33,209 bases of DNA, from positions 1 to 33,209 of the forward strand of contig CAZLWX010000035.1 in NCBI GenBank assembly GCA_964563295.1, in the 5' to 3' direction. Each line of letters begins with the position of its first letter. Positions within the stretch are counted from its first letter, which is position 1. Positions 1 to 6,640 of the stretch are shown piece after piece. Both the position numbers and the translations under genes were made by a program. The notes beneath the pieces are model-generated. The model was not told the origin of the DNA. It searched no databases and was given only the letters and a program-made list of their open reading frames with translations. Origin of the DNA: Chryseosolibacter sp964563295. Lineage in GTDB: Bacteria > Bacteroidota > Bacteroidia > Cytophagales > Cyclobacteriaceae.

Positions 1-181
1 GCGGTTGGCTGTTGGCTGTTGGCCTTTAGCCTTTGGCCTTTGGCTTTTGGCCTTTGGCCTTTGGCCTTTAGCCCTTGGCCTTTAGCCTTTGGCCTTTAGC
101 CCTTGGCCTTTAACCTTTGGCCTTTAACCTTTGGCCTTTAGCCTTTGGCCTTTAACCTTTGGCCTTTGGCCTTTAGCTCTT
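1..181. repeat. Heptanucleotide tandem repeat array (GGCCTTT/AGCCTTT/AACCTTT)
   Basis: From base 21 to 181 there are about 23 consecutive 7-bp units of the form RRCCTTT with almost no indels. GGCCTTT units often alternate with AGCCTTT or AACCTTT, giving a 14-bp higher-order period. Before base 21 the units are TTGGCTG, also 7 bp. The array starts at or before the window edge, so its full length is unknown. One strand is pyrimidine-rich. It ends about 80 bp upstream of the -7 element of the DUF4856 operon and lies outside any gene. Confidence 0.95.
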
Positions 182-193
182 TTTCATCTAAGA

Positions 194-208
194 CGTTGAT
201 TTTCAACG
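194..208. promoter_or_regulatory. Small perfect inverted repeat upstream of the iron-type operon
   Basis: CGTTGA-TTT-TCAACG is a perfect 6-3-6 inverted repeat between the heptamer array and the promoter. It could be an operator half-site pair or the end of an upstream transcript. It has no following T-run and does not resemble a Fur box, so its role is open. Confidence 0.3.
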
Positions 209-243
209 GGAAACCCTAATTAGAAAAATTCCAAATAGCTTAT

Positions 244-271
244 TTTGAATTAATCTAAATAAATATATTTG
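244..271 (+). promoter_or_regulatory. Bacteroidota-type promoter for the DUF4856-imelysin-carboxylase-TonB operon
   Basis: TATATTTG at 264-271 matches the Bacteroidota -7 consensus TAnnTTTG. A TTTG at 244-247 may serve as the -33 element, although the 16-bp spacer is shorter than the usual 19 or so. The surrounding DNA is strongly AT-rich. The first codon of the operon lies 34 bp downstream. Confidence 0.55.
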
Positions 272-304
272 CGTCAGAGATTGAAAATTAGAAAAAACTA
301 AACC

Positions 305-1471
305 GTGAAAGTGAAGCACATTCAACCGCTCTTGTTCCTGATACCCTTTTGTTTAACCGTCGCCTCTTGCGATAATGACGAAATCAAACCCGGCCTTCGA
401 CCAAAGATTGACTACAACACCTTGACTGCCAGCACGTCCTATCCGGATGCTTTTGTGGACGACGAAGGGGTATCGACTGTCGACCTGACGGAAGGAAATA
501 CCCGGTTGAAGATGTTCCAGGCACTCAATAGTTATATGTCGACTACTATTTCTGCCAACGAGCACATTGAGGCGGTGCGGCTCCAAAACATGTTCGACAA
601 CTCCGGCAATCCGTTTGCCGACATCGAATCCATGTCCATTTCGGGCGACCAGCTGAACAGTTCGGGGTTGGCCTTGAGAAATGTTGTAGGCTCTTCACGA
701 TCGGCGGCCGAGCAAGAAGTTATTCGCGGAAGACTTGAAGAATTTTTTGGTCGGATAGAAGAAATCAGCCATGCGGTTTCAGAGACCGCATCCCAGGGCG
801 TTGCCGGAAAGTTGGGCTCGCGACTCGTGGATGAAGATGGCATAGAACTCAATCAAATTATTCAGAAGTCGCTTATCGGCGCCCTTCAGCTAGATTATAT
901 CGGCAACGTTCTGCTCGATGAAGGCCTGAGTGCCGACAATCAAGCGTTGGTTTTAGGGAAGAATTATACTGAGCTAGAACACAACTGGGATATCGCCTAC
1001 GGGTTGCTCACAACTAATCCTGTCTACCTCGCCGGTTCAACCGACTCGGAACGAGGAACTCCCGAATTCGGCGCGGGTTCTTATATATGGGAGTATAACA
1101 AGAGCCACTATGCTGACATTCACCCGGCATTCCTCCGCGGAAGAGCGGCAGTAGTGAACAACGATGTCGCTGAAATGCAGGAACAAGCACTCTTTATAAG
1201 AACAGAGTTTGAACGCGCCCTTGCCAATGCCGCATTGGGTTATCTCGGAAAATGGAAGAACGGCGCCACCGATGCCGACCGCGCACACGCCATTGGGGAG
1301 GGACTTGGATTCATTTACTCGCTGCGGTTTGCTGTTGTTCATGGTGGCGATGCCGCGTTCTCCGACGAAGTCCTCGAGTCGTTGATTGGCTCGGAAAACG
1401 GATACTGGGACTTGACCGCCGGGAAAATCAACGCGGCCGCCGACGCTATTCAGCAGAAGTTTGGCCTGTAG
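305..1471 (+). CDS. DUF4856 domain-containing lipoprotein
   Basis: 388 residues starting at a GTG codon. The N-terminus is a lipoprotein signal peptide ending in the lipobox V-A-S-C, followed by an acidic stretch (DNDE) typical of surface lipoproteins in this phylum. The motif YPDAF near residue 46 and the TRLKMFQALNSYM segment that follows are hallmarks of DUF4856, a family largely restricted to Bacteroidota and usually encoded beside imelysins. The exact function is unknown. It is the first gene of a four-gene operon and its stop codon is directly followed by the ATG of the imelysin gene. From context (imelysin and FecA-like receptor) it is probably an outer-membrane-anchored accessory protein for metal capture. 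That is an inference; the family assignment comes from recognised sequence pattern. Confidence 0.85.
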   Translation: MKVKHIQPLLFLIPFCLTVASCDNDEIKPGLRPKIDYNTLTASTSYPDAFVDDEGVSTVDLTEGNTRLKMFQALNSYMSTTISANEHIEAVRLQNMFDNSGNPFADIESMSISGDQLNSSGLALRNVVGSSRSAAEQEVIRGRLEEFFGRIEEISHAVSETASQGVAGKLGSRLVDEDGIELNQIIQKSLIGALQLDYIGNVLLDEGLSADNQALVLGKNYTELEHNWDIAYGLLTTNPVYLAGSTDSERGTPEFGAGSYIWEYNKSHYADIHPAFLRGRAAVVNNDVAEMQEQALFIRTEFERALANAALGYLGKWKNGATDADRAHAIGEGLGFIYSLRFAVVHGGDAAFSDEVLESLIGSENGYWDLTAGKINAAADAIQQKFGL

Positions 1472-2611
1472 ATGAGGATGCCACACATCAGCCGCATATT
1501 GCTTGGTGGTGTTGTGCTTGTGATGGCATGCGCGCTACAGAGCTGTGATCGAACAGATCCGAAAAAATCGGATTCCAAAGATCGCAAGCCGATGCTCATC
1601 CACTGGGCCGACGACATCATTATCCCTTCATACGAGAGTTTCAGAACGCAACTGGATGCGCTGGTAGAAGCCACCCATATTTTCAGTGCATCACCGGCGC
1701 CAAACACGCTCGCTGACCTGCGTGCAGCGTGGCAGGCAGCGTACATCGGGTGGGAAAAAGTGGAGATGTTTGAATTCGGCCCGGCGGACAAGTACACGCT
1801 CAGGAACTTCTATAATATCTATCCGGCTAACGTCGAGGCAATCTCGCAAAATATCATGAACCCTTCGGCCAACCTCGACGTGCCTGCAGCCTATCCGACA
1901 CAAGGTTTTCCCGCGCTCGATTATCTGATCAATGGTGTGTCAGACACCGATGCTGGCATCGTTGAATTTTATGCGGCGGCAGCGGAGGGTCAAAGCCGCA
2001 TTCAATATCTGAGCTTGCTCGTGACCCGAATGTCTGACCGGCTTGACAATGTCATCGCCGAATGGCAGACCTACCGGGATATTTTCGTGAGCAACACGGG
2101 CTTGGATGTAGGATCATCCACTGGTCTTGTCGTCAACGCATACGTATTGCACTACGAGCGCTTCATCCGATCAGGGAAATTCGGCATACCCTCGGGAGCG
2201 ATGACGACAACGGGCGGGACGCGCTTTCCCGAACGCGTCGAAGCGGTTTACAAGCGCGATATATCGCTGACACTGGCAAGGACAGCTCATCAGGCGGTCA
2301 TCGACTTCTTTAACGGAAAAAGTTTTGATTCTGCTGAAAATGGCCCATCATTCAAAAGCTACCTCGATGCCCTTGACGCGCGCGATATGATGTCCGGTGA
2401 GTTATTGTCGGAAATTATCGGAGGCCAGTTGGACATCGCCCATCACAGCATGGATCCAGTGAGTGAAGATCTGTACGATGAAGTCGTCAACAACAACGAT
2501 CATATGATTGCTGTGTTCCGGGAAATGCAAGTCGCTACCCGTATGCTGAAAGTGGATATGACATCGGCCATGAGCATAACGATCACCTATACCGATAATG
2601 ATGGTGACTGA
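1472..2611 (+). CDS. Imelysin family (M75-like) lipoprotein
   Basis: 379 residues. The signal peptide ends at L-Q-S-C (residues 22-25), so it is probably a lipoprotein. The body resembles imelysin-like proteins (the EfeO/IrpA/Algp7 group, mostly implicated in iron uptake rather than proteolysis): the segment around residue 87, AWQAAYIGWEKVEMFEFGP, and the QGFPALDYLING segment at 144-155 are characteristic. The family GxHxxE motif is here G145-F-P147-A-L-D150, so both putative metal-binding residues are changed (His to Pro, Glu to Asp). Variants like this are, from memory, common in the Bacteroidota branch. The ATG directly follows the stop of the DUF4856 gene, and the carboxylase gene starts 2 bp downstream. 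The likely role is periplasmic or surface binding of iron or another ligand handed to the TonB receptor. Confidence 0.85.
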   Translation: MRMPHISRILLGGVVLVMACALQSCDRTDPKKSDSKDRKPMLIHWADDIIIPSYESFRTQLDALVEATHIFSASPAPNTLADLRAAWQAAYIGWEKVEMFEFGPADKYTLRNFYNIYPANVEAISQNIMNPSANLDVPAAYPTQGFPALDYLINGVSDTDAGIVEFYAAAAEGQSRIQYLSLLVTRMSDRLDNVIAEWQTYRDIFVSNTGLDVGSSTGLVVNAYVLHYERFIRSGKFGIPSGAMTTTGGTRFPERVEAVYKRDISLTLARTAHQAVIDFFNGKSFDSAENGPSFKSYLDALDARDMMSGELLSEIIGGQLDIAHHSMDPVSEDLYDEVVNNNDHMIAVFREMQVATRMLKVDMTSAMSITITYTDNDGD

Positions 2612-2613
2612 TA

Positions 2614-3972
2614 ATGAGTAACGTCAAAACATATCTTGCCAGGACAACGTCCGCAGCGCCACTGGCTTTCTTTAGGATTGCGTTCGGCCTGATGATCGTG
2701 GTCGCCATGGTGAGGTTTTGGCTAAACGGCTGGATCGATGCGTTATATATTCAGCCTGCTTATTTCTTTTCTTACTACGGATTGGAGTTTGTGACGCCGC
2801 TCGGCTCAATGACCTATGCATTGTTCGCTGTTTGCGCACTATCTGCATTTTTCGTTGCCATCGGGTTTTTCTACCGGGCATCCTCGATCGCACTGTTCCT
2901 GAGCTTTACCTACATCGAGTTGATGGACAAGGCCACCTACCTGAACCATTACTATTTCATTAGCCTGATGTGTCTGATGCTGGTCTTCCTACCGGCAGGC
3001 CGTTATTTTTCTGCAGACGCATGGCGACATCCCCAACGGAGCGGCCCGGTTGTCAATCAGTGGGCCGTCGATTCGATCAAGATACTCGTTTGTTTGCTCT
3101 ATTTCTTTGCGGGCCTGGCTAAAGTCAACAGCGACTGGCTGCTCCACGCGCTCCCATTAAAGATCTGGCTTCCGGCCAAGAACGATCTTCCGATGATCGG
3201 CGGACTCTTCAATTATATAGAGACTGCGTTCATCTTTAGCTGGCTTGGATGCTTGTACGACTTGTCGATTCCGTTCCTGTTGCTCTATCGAAAGACCAGG
3301 TGGCTGGCATTTGGGGCTGTCGTGGTCTTTCATGGACTCACGGCTGCGCTGTTCCCCATTGGAATGTTTCCCTACATTATGATTGTCACGGCGACAATCT
3401 TTTTCTCGCCCCAGGTGCATGAAAAGTTCTTCTCCATTCTTGGCAGATTGTTGAAACTCCCTTTACGAGTTACCGATCCGGTTGGCGATTCAGGGTATTC
3501 GCCCAGAATGTCAGGAGCAGTTACAACATTGATCGTTGTGTTCTTTCTGGTTCAGGTCGCGATGCCGTTGCGACATTGGTTTTACCCCGGCGAACTTTTC
3601 TGGACTGAGCAGGGCTATCGTTTTTCCTGGCGCGTTATGCTCATGGAAAAGGCGGGGTACGCGCAGTTTACCGTGAAAGACGAAACCGGCAAAGCTGTCG
3701 TCGTCGACAACAGCGATTTTCTTACGCCGCTACAGGAAAAAATGATGGCTACCCAACCTGACATGATTGTTCAGTATGCTCACATATTAGAAAAATACTA
3801 TGGCGAACGAGGATTCCGCGGCCCGCAGGTGTATGTCGACTCATACGTCGCAGTCAACGGACGGCTTGGACAACCCATGATCGACCCGCGAATCAACCTC
3901 GCACTAATAGAAGACTCTTTTTCAGATAAATCGTGGATCGCACCATTTAATGACAAGATTTCAGGCTTATAG
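2614..3972 (+). CDS. Vitamin K-dependent gamma-carboxylase homologue (HTTM domain membrane protein)
   Basis: 452 residues. It has an HTTM-type multi-pass membrane region (about residues 15-320) followed by a soluble C-terminal domain (about 325-450). Features shared with human gamma-glutamyl carboxylase, compared from memory, are: MDKATYLNHYYF at 104-115 (His112 matches the NNH histidine), FAGLAKVNSDW at 165-175 (Lys170 matches catalytic-base Lys218), VFHGLTAALFPIGMFPY at 238-254 (His240), YRFSWRVML at 335-343, and in the C-terminal domain PQVYVDSYVAVNGR plus IDPRINL and SWIAP. The enzyme class uses vitamin K hydroquinone, O2 and CO2 to convert Glu to gamma-carboxyglutamate; Bacteroidota make menaquinone. 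The substrate is unknown, but the neighbouring secreted lipoproteins are the obvious candidates (inference). The gene lies 2 bp after the imelysin gene and its 3' end overlaps the TonB receptor gene by 23 bp. Confidence 0.85.
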   Translation: MSNVKTYLARTTSAAPLAFFRIAFGLMIVVAMVRFWLNGWIDALYIQPAYFFSYYGLEFVTPLGSMTYALFAVCALSAFFVAIGFFYRASSIALFLSFTYIELMDKATYLNHYYFISLMCLMLVFLPAGRYFSADAWRHPQRSGPVVNQWAVDSIKILVCLLYFFAGLAKVNSDWLLHALPLKIWLPAKNDLPMIGGLFNYIETAFIFSWLGCLYDLSIPFLLLYRKTRWLAFGAVVVFHGLTAALFPIGMFPYIMIVTATIFFSPQVHEKFFSILGRLLKLPLRVTDPVGDSGYSPRMSGAVTTLIVVFFLVQVAMPLRHWFYPGELFWTEQGYRFSWRVMLMEKAGYAQFTVKDETGKAVVVDNSDFLTPLQEKMMATQPDMIVQYAHILEKYYGERGFRGPQVYVDSYVAVNGRLGQPMIDPRINLALIEDSFSDKSWIAPFNDKISGL

Positions 3973-6373
3973 CATCCTGGCTCTCTGTTGCCTCCCATCC
4001 GTATTGTTTGGACAATATCGCTTGACGGGAATGGTGTTGTCAAATGAGGACAGCACGGCGGTACGCGAGTGCGCGATCTACCTGGATGAAGGCCAAAAAA
4101 TGACCACGACGGACTCCCGTGGTAATTTTATCTTCAATGACGTCAGCAGCGGCGAACACCTGGTTCATGTCATGTCCGACGACTACGCCTATCAGGTGCT
4201 GCCGGTTTCTATTGACGATCGCAATCAGTCCATACGGGTCTTTGTCTTACCACGCGAGATGGTTTTGGGTGAAGTGGTCGTTAGCGATAGCCAGTCCGAA
4301 TTCGGCTTTACGCGCATGCGACCAGTAGAGAACGTAGGGATATACGAGGGAAAAAAATCGGAGGTGATCATCCCGAGTCAGCTGGTAGCTAATCTCTCGA
4401 CCAACAATGCCCGTCAGGTATACTCGCGGGTTGCCGGGCTCAACATTTGGGAGAATGATGGAGCAGGCCTGCAGCTTAGCATTGGTGGAAGAGGTCTCGA
4501 TCCCAATCGCTCATCCAATTTTAATGTTCGCCAAAATGGCTACGATATCAGCGCCGACGCGTTGGGATATCCGGAAAGCTACTATACCCCGCCGATGGAA
4601 GCGATTGGTAAAATACAGATCGTTCGTGGCGCGGCCTCCTTACAGTATGGCACCCAATTCGGCGGACTGATCAACTTCATCATGAAGAAGCCTGTGGAGG
4701 ACAAGCCCGTGGAGCTTGTGGCGCGTCAGACTGTCGGCTCCTTTAATTTTTACAATGCCTTCACAAGTGCAAGCGGTACCGTTGACAAGCTCGGTTATTA
4801 CACATTTTTTCAATATAAGAAAGGCGATGGCTGGCGGCCGAACTCAGCATTCGACAACCATACTTTCTATGCGCACGTTGACTACGCTGCCACTCCTAAG
4901 ACAAAAGTTGGAATCGATTTCACTCAGATGGACTACCTGGCGCAACAACCAGGCGGCTTAACGGATGAGATGTTCGCTCAAGATCCGAGACAGTCGAACC
5001 GGACACGGAACTGGTTTAAGGTAAATTGGAATCTTGCAGCCGTGCACGTCGATCACAAGTTCAATGAAACGGCGGAGTTTAACGCCAGAGTGTTTGGACT
5101 ATCGGCCTACCGTTATGCGCTCGGGTTTCGCCCTAACCGCGTGGCGACAATCGATGACGGAAGCGGACGCGATCTCATAAAGGGGCGATTTGAAAATGTC
5201 GGCGCGGAGGTCCGGTTCCTTAAGCGATATGCAATAGGAGACGTTCCGTCGGTTGTCCTTATTGGTGCGCGCTACTTCCGCGGCCACAACCGCAGTGTGC
5301 AGGGGGAGGGGAGCAATGGGTCGGATGCCAATTTCCGCTATGACGCCATCGATAACCTCATCACCTATGAATATGAATTCCCGAACCGCAATACATCGGC
5401 CTTTGTGGAGGACATCTTCTTCCTTGGCGATCGATTCTCTGTGACTCCCGGCATTCGCTTTGAGCGGATCCACACGGCCGCGGAGGGATTTTATGGAAAA
5501 GAATACCGCGACCTCGCCGGCAATATTATCGAGCAGACCAGGACAAACGAGAGGAGGGAAAACGGCCGTCAGTTCATTATTGCAGGTGTAGGCATAAGTT
5601 ATAAGCCGTTCAATCATGTCGAGGCCTATTCAAATTTGTCGCAGAATTATCGCTCCATAACATTCAGCGATATGAGGATCGCAAACCCTTCTTCGGTTAT
5701 CGATCCCGGGCTGAAGGACGAAAGAGGCTATTCTTTTGATGCTGGCATCCGCAGCGATCAGAACGTATTGGTCAATTACGACGTCAGTTATTTTTTGCTC
5801 GACTATCGCAACCGCATCGGAGAAGTGCAGTTTTATGATGACATGAATCGGGTTATGCGGTTAAGAACGAATCTCGGAAGGGCCGTAGTACAAGGACTGG
5901 AGTCGTATGTCGAAGCTGACCTCGTGCGCCTGATGTACCCGCAGGTGCAGCGATGGAGCGGTGCCGCATTCCTGAATGCTGCGTGGCTTCACTCGCGCTA
6001 TGTGGACAGCGGACTTCCTGGAATTACCGGGAACGAAGTGGAATTTGTTCCGCAGGTGAATATAAAAGGCGGATTCAGAGTCGGTTTTGATGATCTCCTG
6101 CTTTCGTTTCAATACTCATACTTGTCGCGGCAATATTCCGATGCCACCAACGCGGGGGAGGGAGGCGCTTCCGGAGTACTTGGAGTAATCCCCGCGTACG
6201 GCGTGATGGATGCTTCACTCTCGTATCAATTCAAACGCTTCAGGATTGAAACCAGTGTCAATAACGTGGCGAACCGCGCCTACTTCACCCGGCGCGCCAC
6301 AGGCTATCCCGGACCGGGCATCCTCCCGTCAGACGGAAGGAGTTTTTACATGACGCTGCAGGTCAAGATTTGA
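3950..6373 (+). CDS. FecA-like TonB-dependent receptor with N-terminal carboxypeptidase-regulatory-like domain
   Basis: 807 residues. The signal peptide (about 1-21) ends in LFGQ. Next comes a CarboxypepD_reg-like beta-sandwich (about 23-105), common in Bacteroidota receptors, then the plug (about 125-245) with RVAGLNIWEN, GGRGLDPNRSSNFNVRQNG and IQIVRGAASLQYGTQFGG. The latter pattern is close to ferric dicitrate receptor FecA. The remainder is a 22-strand-type barrel ending in SFYMTLQVKI. It sits in the outer membrane and imports a ligand, most likely a ferric chelate, using TonB energy. Its ATG lies inside the carboxylase gene (23-bp overlap, different frame), so translation is probably coupled. 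No TonB, ExbB or sigma/anti-sigma genes are nearby, so energising and any signalling components must lie elsewhere. Confidence 0.92.
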   Translation: MTRFQAYSILALCCLPSVLFGQYRLTGMVLSNEDSTAVRECAIYLDEGQKMTTTDSRGNFIFNDVSSGEHLVHVMSDDYAYQVLPVSIDDRNQSIRVFVLPREMVLGEVVVSDSQSEFGFTRMRPVENVGIYEGKKSEVIIPSQLVANLSTNNARQVYSRVAGLNIWENDGAGLQLSIGGRGLDPNRSSNFNVRQNGYDISADALGYPESYYTPPMEAIGKIQIVRGAASLQYGTQFGGLINFIMKKPVEDKPVELVARQTVGSFNFYNAFTSASGTVDKLGYYTFFQYKKGDGWRPNSAFDNHTFYAHVDYAATPKTKVGIDFTQMDYLAQQPGGLTDEMFAQDPRQSNRTRNWFKVNWNLAAVHVDHKFNETAEFNARVFGLSAYRYALGFRPNRVATIDDGSGRDLIKGRFENVGAEVRFLKRYAIGDVPSVVLIGARYFRGHNRSVQGEGSNGSDANFRYDAIDNLITYEYEFPNRNTSAFVEDIFFLGDRFSVTPGIRFERIHTAAEGFYGKEYRDLAGNIIEQTRTNERRENGRQFIIAGVGISYKPFNHVEAYSNLSQNYRSITFSDMRIANPSSVIDPGLKDERGYSFDAGIRSDQNVLVNYDVSYFLLDYRNRIGEVQFYDDMNRVMRLRTNLGRAVVQGLESYVEADLVRLMYPQVQRWSGAAFLNAAWLHSRYVDSGLPGITGNEVEFVPQVNIKGGFRVGFDDLLLSFQYSYLSRQYSDATNAGEGGASGVLGVIPAYGVMDASLSYQFKRFRIETSVNNVANRAYFTRRATGYPGPGILPSDGRSFYMTLQVKI

Positions 6374-6415
6374 TTGGTATAGAACTTCACAAATCAAAAA
6401 TCACCAACCGATAAG

Positions 6416-6425
6416 CTGCCGGCAG
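6416..6425. repeat. CTGCCGGCAG palindrome
   Basis: A perfect 10-bp palindrome followed by GCAGG in the spacer after the TonB receptor gene. The same 10-mer occurs inside the ABC ATPase gene near 17583, where it is probably coincidental. Confidence 0.4.
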
Positions 6426-6462
6426 GCAGGTTGCAAATCCTTCGAAACTCGGTCGGGTTCCT

Positions 6463-6575
6463 GATCTACGATTGCTGATTGGCGATTTTGGATTTACGAT
6501 CTGTAGAACCTCAGTCCCGACAGCAGTCGGGATCGTAAATCATCAATCGACAATAAATCGACAATCGTCAATCCA
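6463..6575. repeat. Two short period-7 arrays (GATTNNN and CAATCGN)
   Basis: GAT starts at 6463, 6470, 6477, 6484, 6491 and 6498, a perfect 7-bp period over six units (consensus GATTNNN). On the far side of the hairpin, CAAT starts at 6544, 6551, 6562 and 6569, again mostly 7 bp apart and roughly the complement of the first unit. The rest of the 267-bp spacer between the receptor and the next gene holds no ORF that looks real and no T-tailed terminator. Confidence 0.8.
6492..6540. repeat. Interspersed palindromic element with nested stems
   Basis: An inner hairpin TCCCGAC-AGCA-GTCGGGA (6515-6532) lies inside an outer inverted repeat ATTTACGAT (6492-6500) / ATCGTAAAT (6532-6540). The inner core matches the element at 18296-18313 (consensus TCCCGAYAGNNRTCGGGA), so it is a dispersed repeat. 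There is no T-run after it, arguing against a simple intrinsic terminator. Confidence 0.75.
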
Positions 6576-6615
6576 TCAGACTCAATTTCAAAACGAAAGT
6601 CCGCGCAATGTTTGT

Positions 6616-6622
6616 TATATTG
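6616..6622 (+). promoter_or_regulatory. Possible -7 element for the large propeller/HEAT/cytochrome gene
   Basis: TATATTG resembles the -7 box TAnnTTTG and lies 18 bp before the ATG at 6641. This distance is like that seen at 30832, and it supports the ATG at 6641 over an in-frame ATG at 6608. No good -33 element is visible. Confidence 0.35.
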
Positions 6623-6640
6623 AAGGCTCATGCGTGTGCA

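Noticed and set aside
1..181. Possible CRISPR array
   Set aside because: The 7-bp units are contiguous, with no spacers and no cas genes; it is a simple tandem repeat.
5099..5617. 172-codon open frame on the minus strand within the TonB receptor gene
   Set aside because: It lies wholly inside a well-supported gene and shows no signal, motif or family resemblance; typical antisense shadow.
6608..6640. Upstream ATG for the propeller/HEAT/cytochrome gene
   Set aside because: It would sit on the -7-like element and place extra residues before a normal signal peptide; the ATG at 6641 is preferred.
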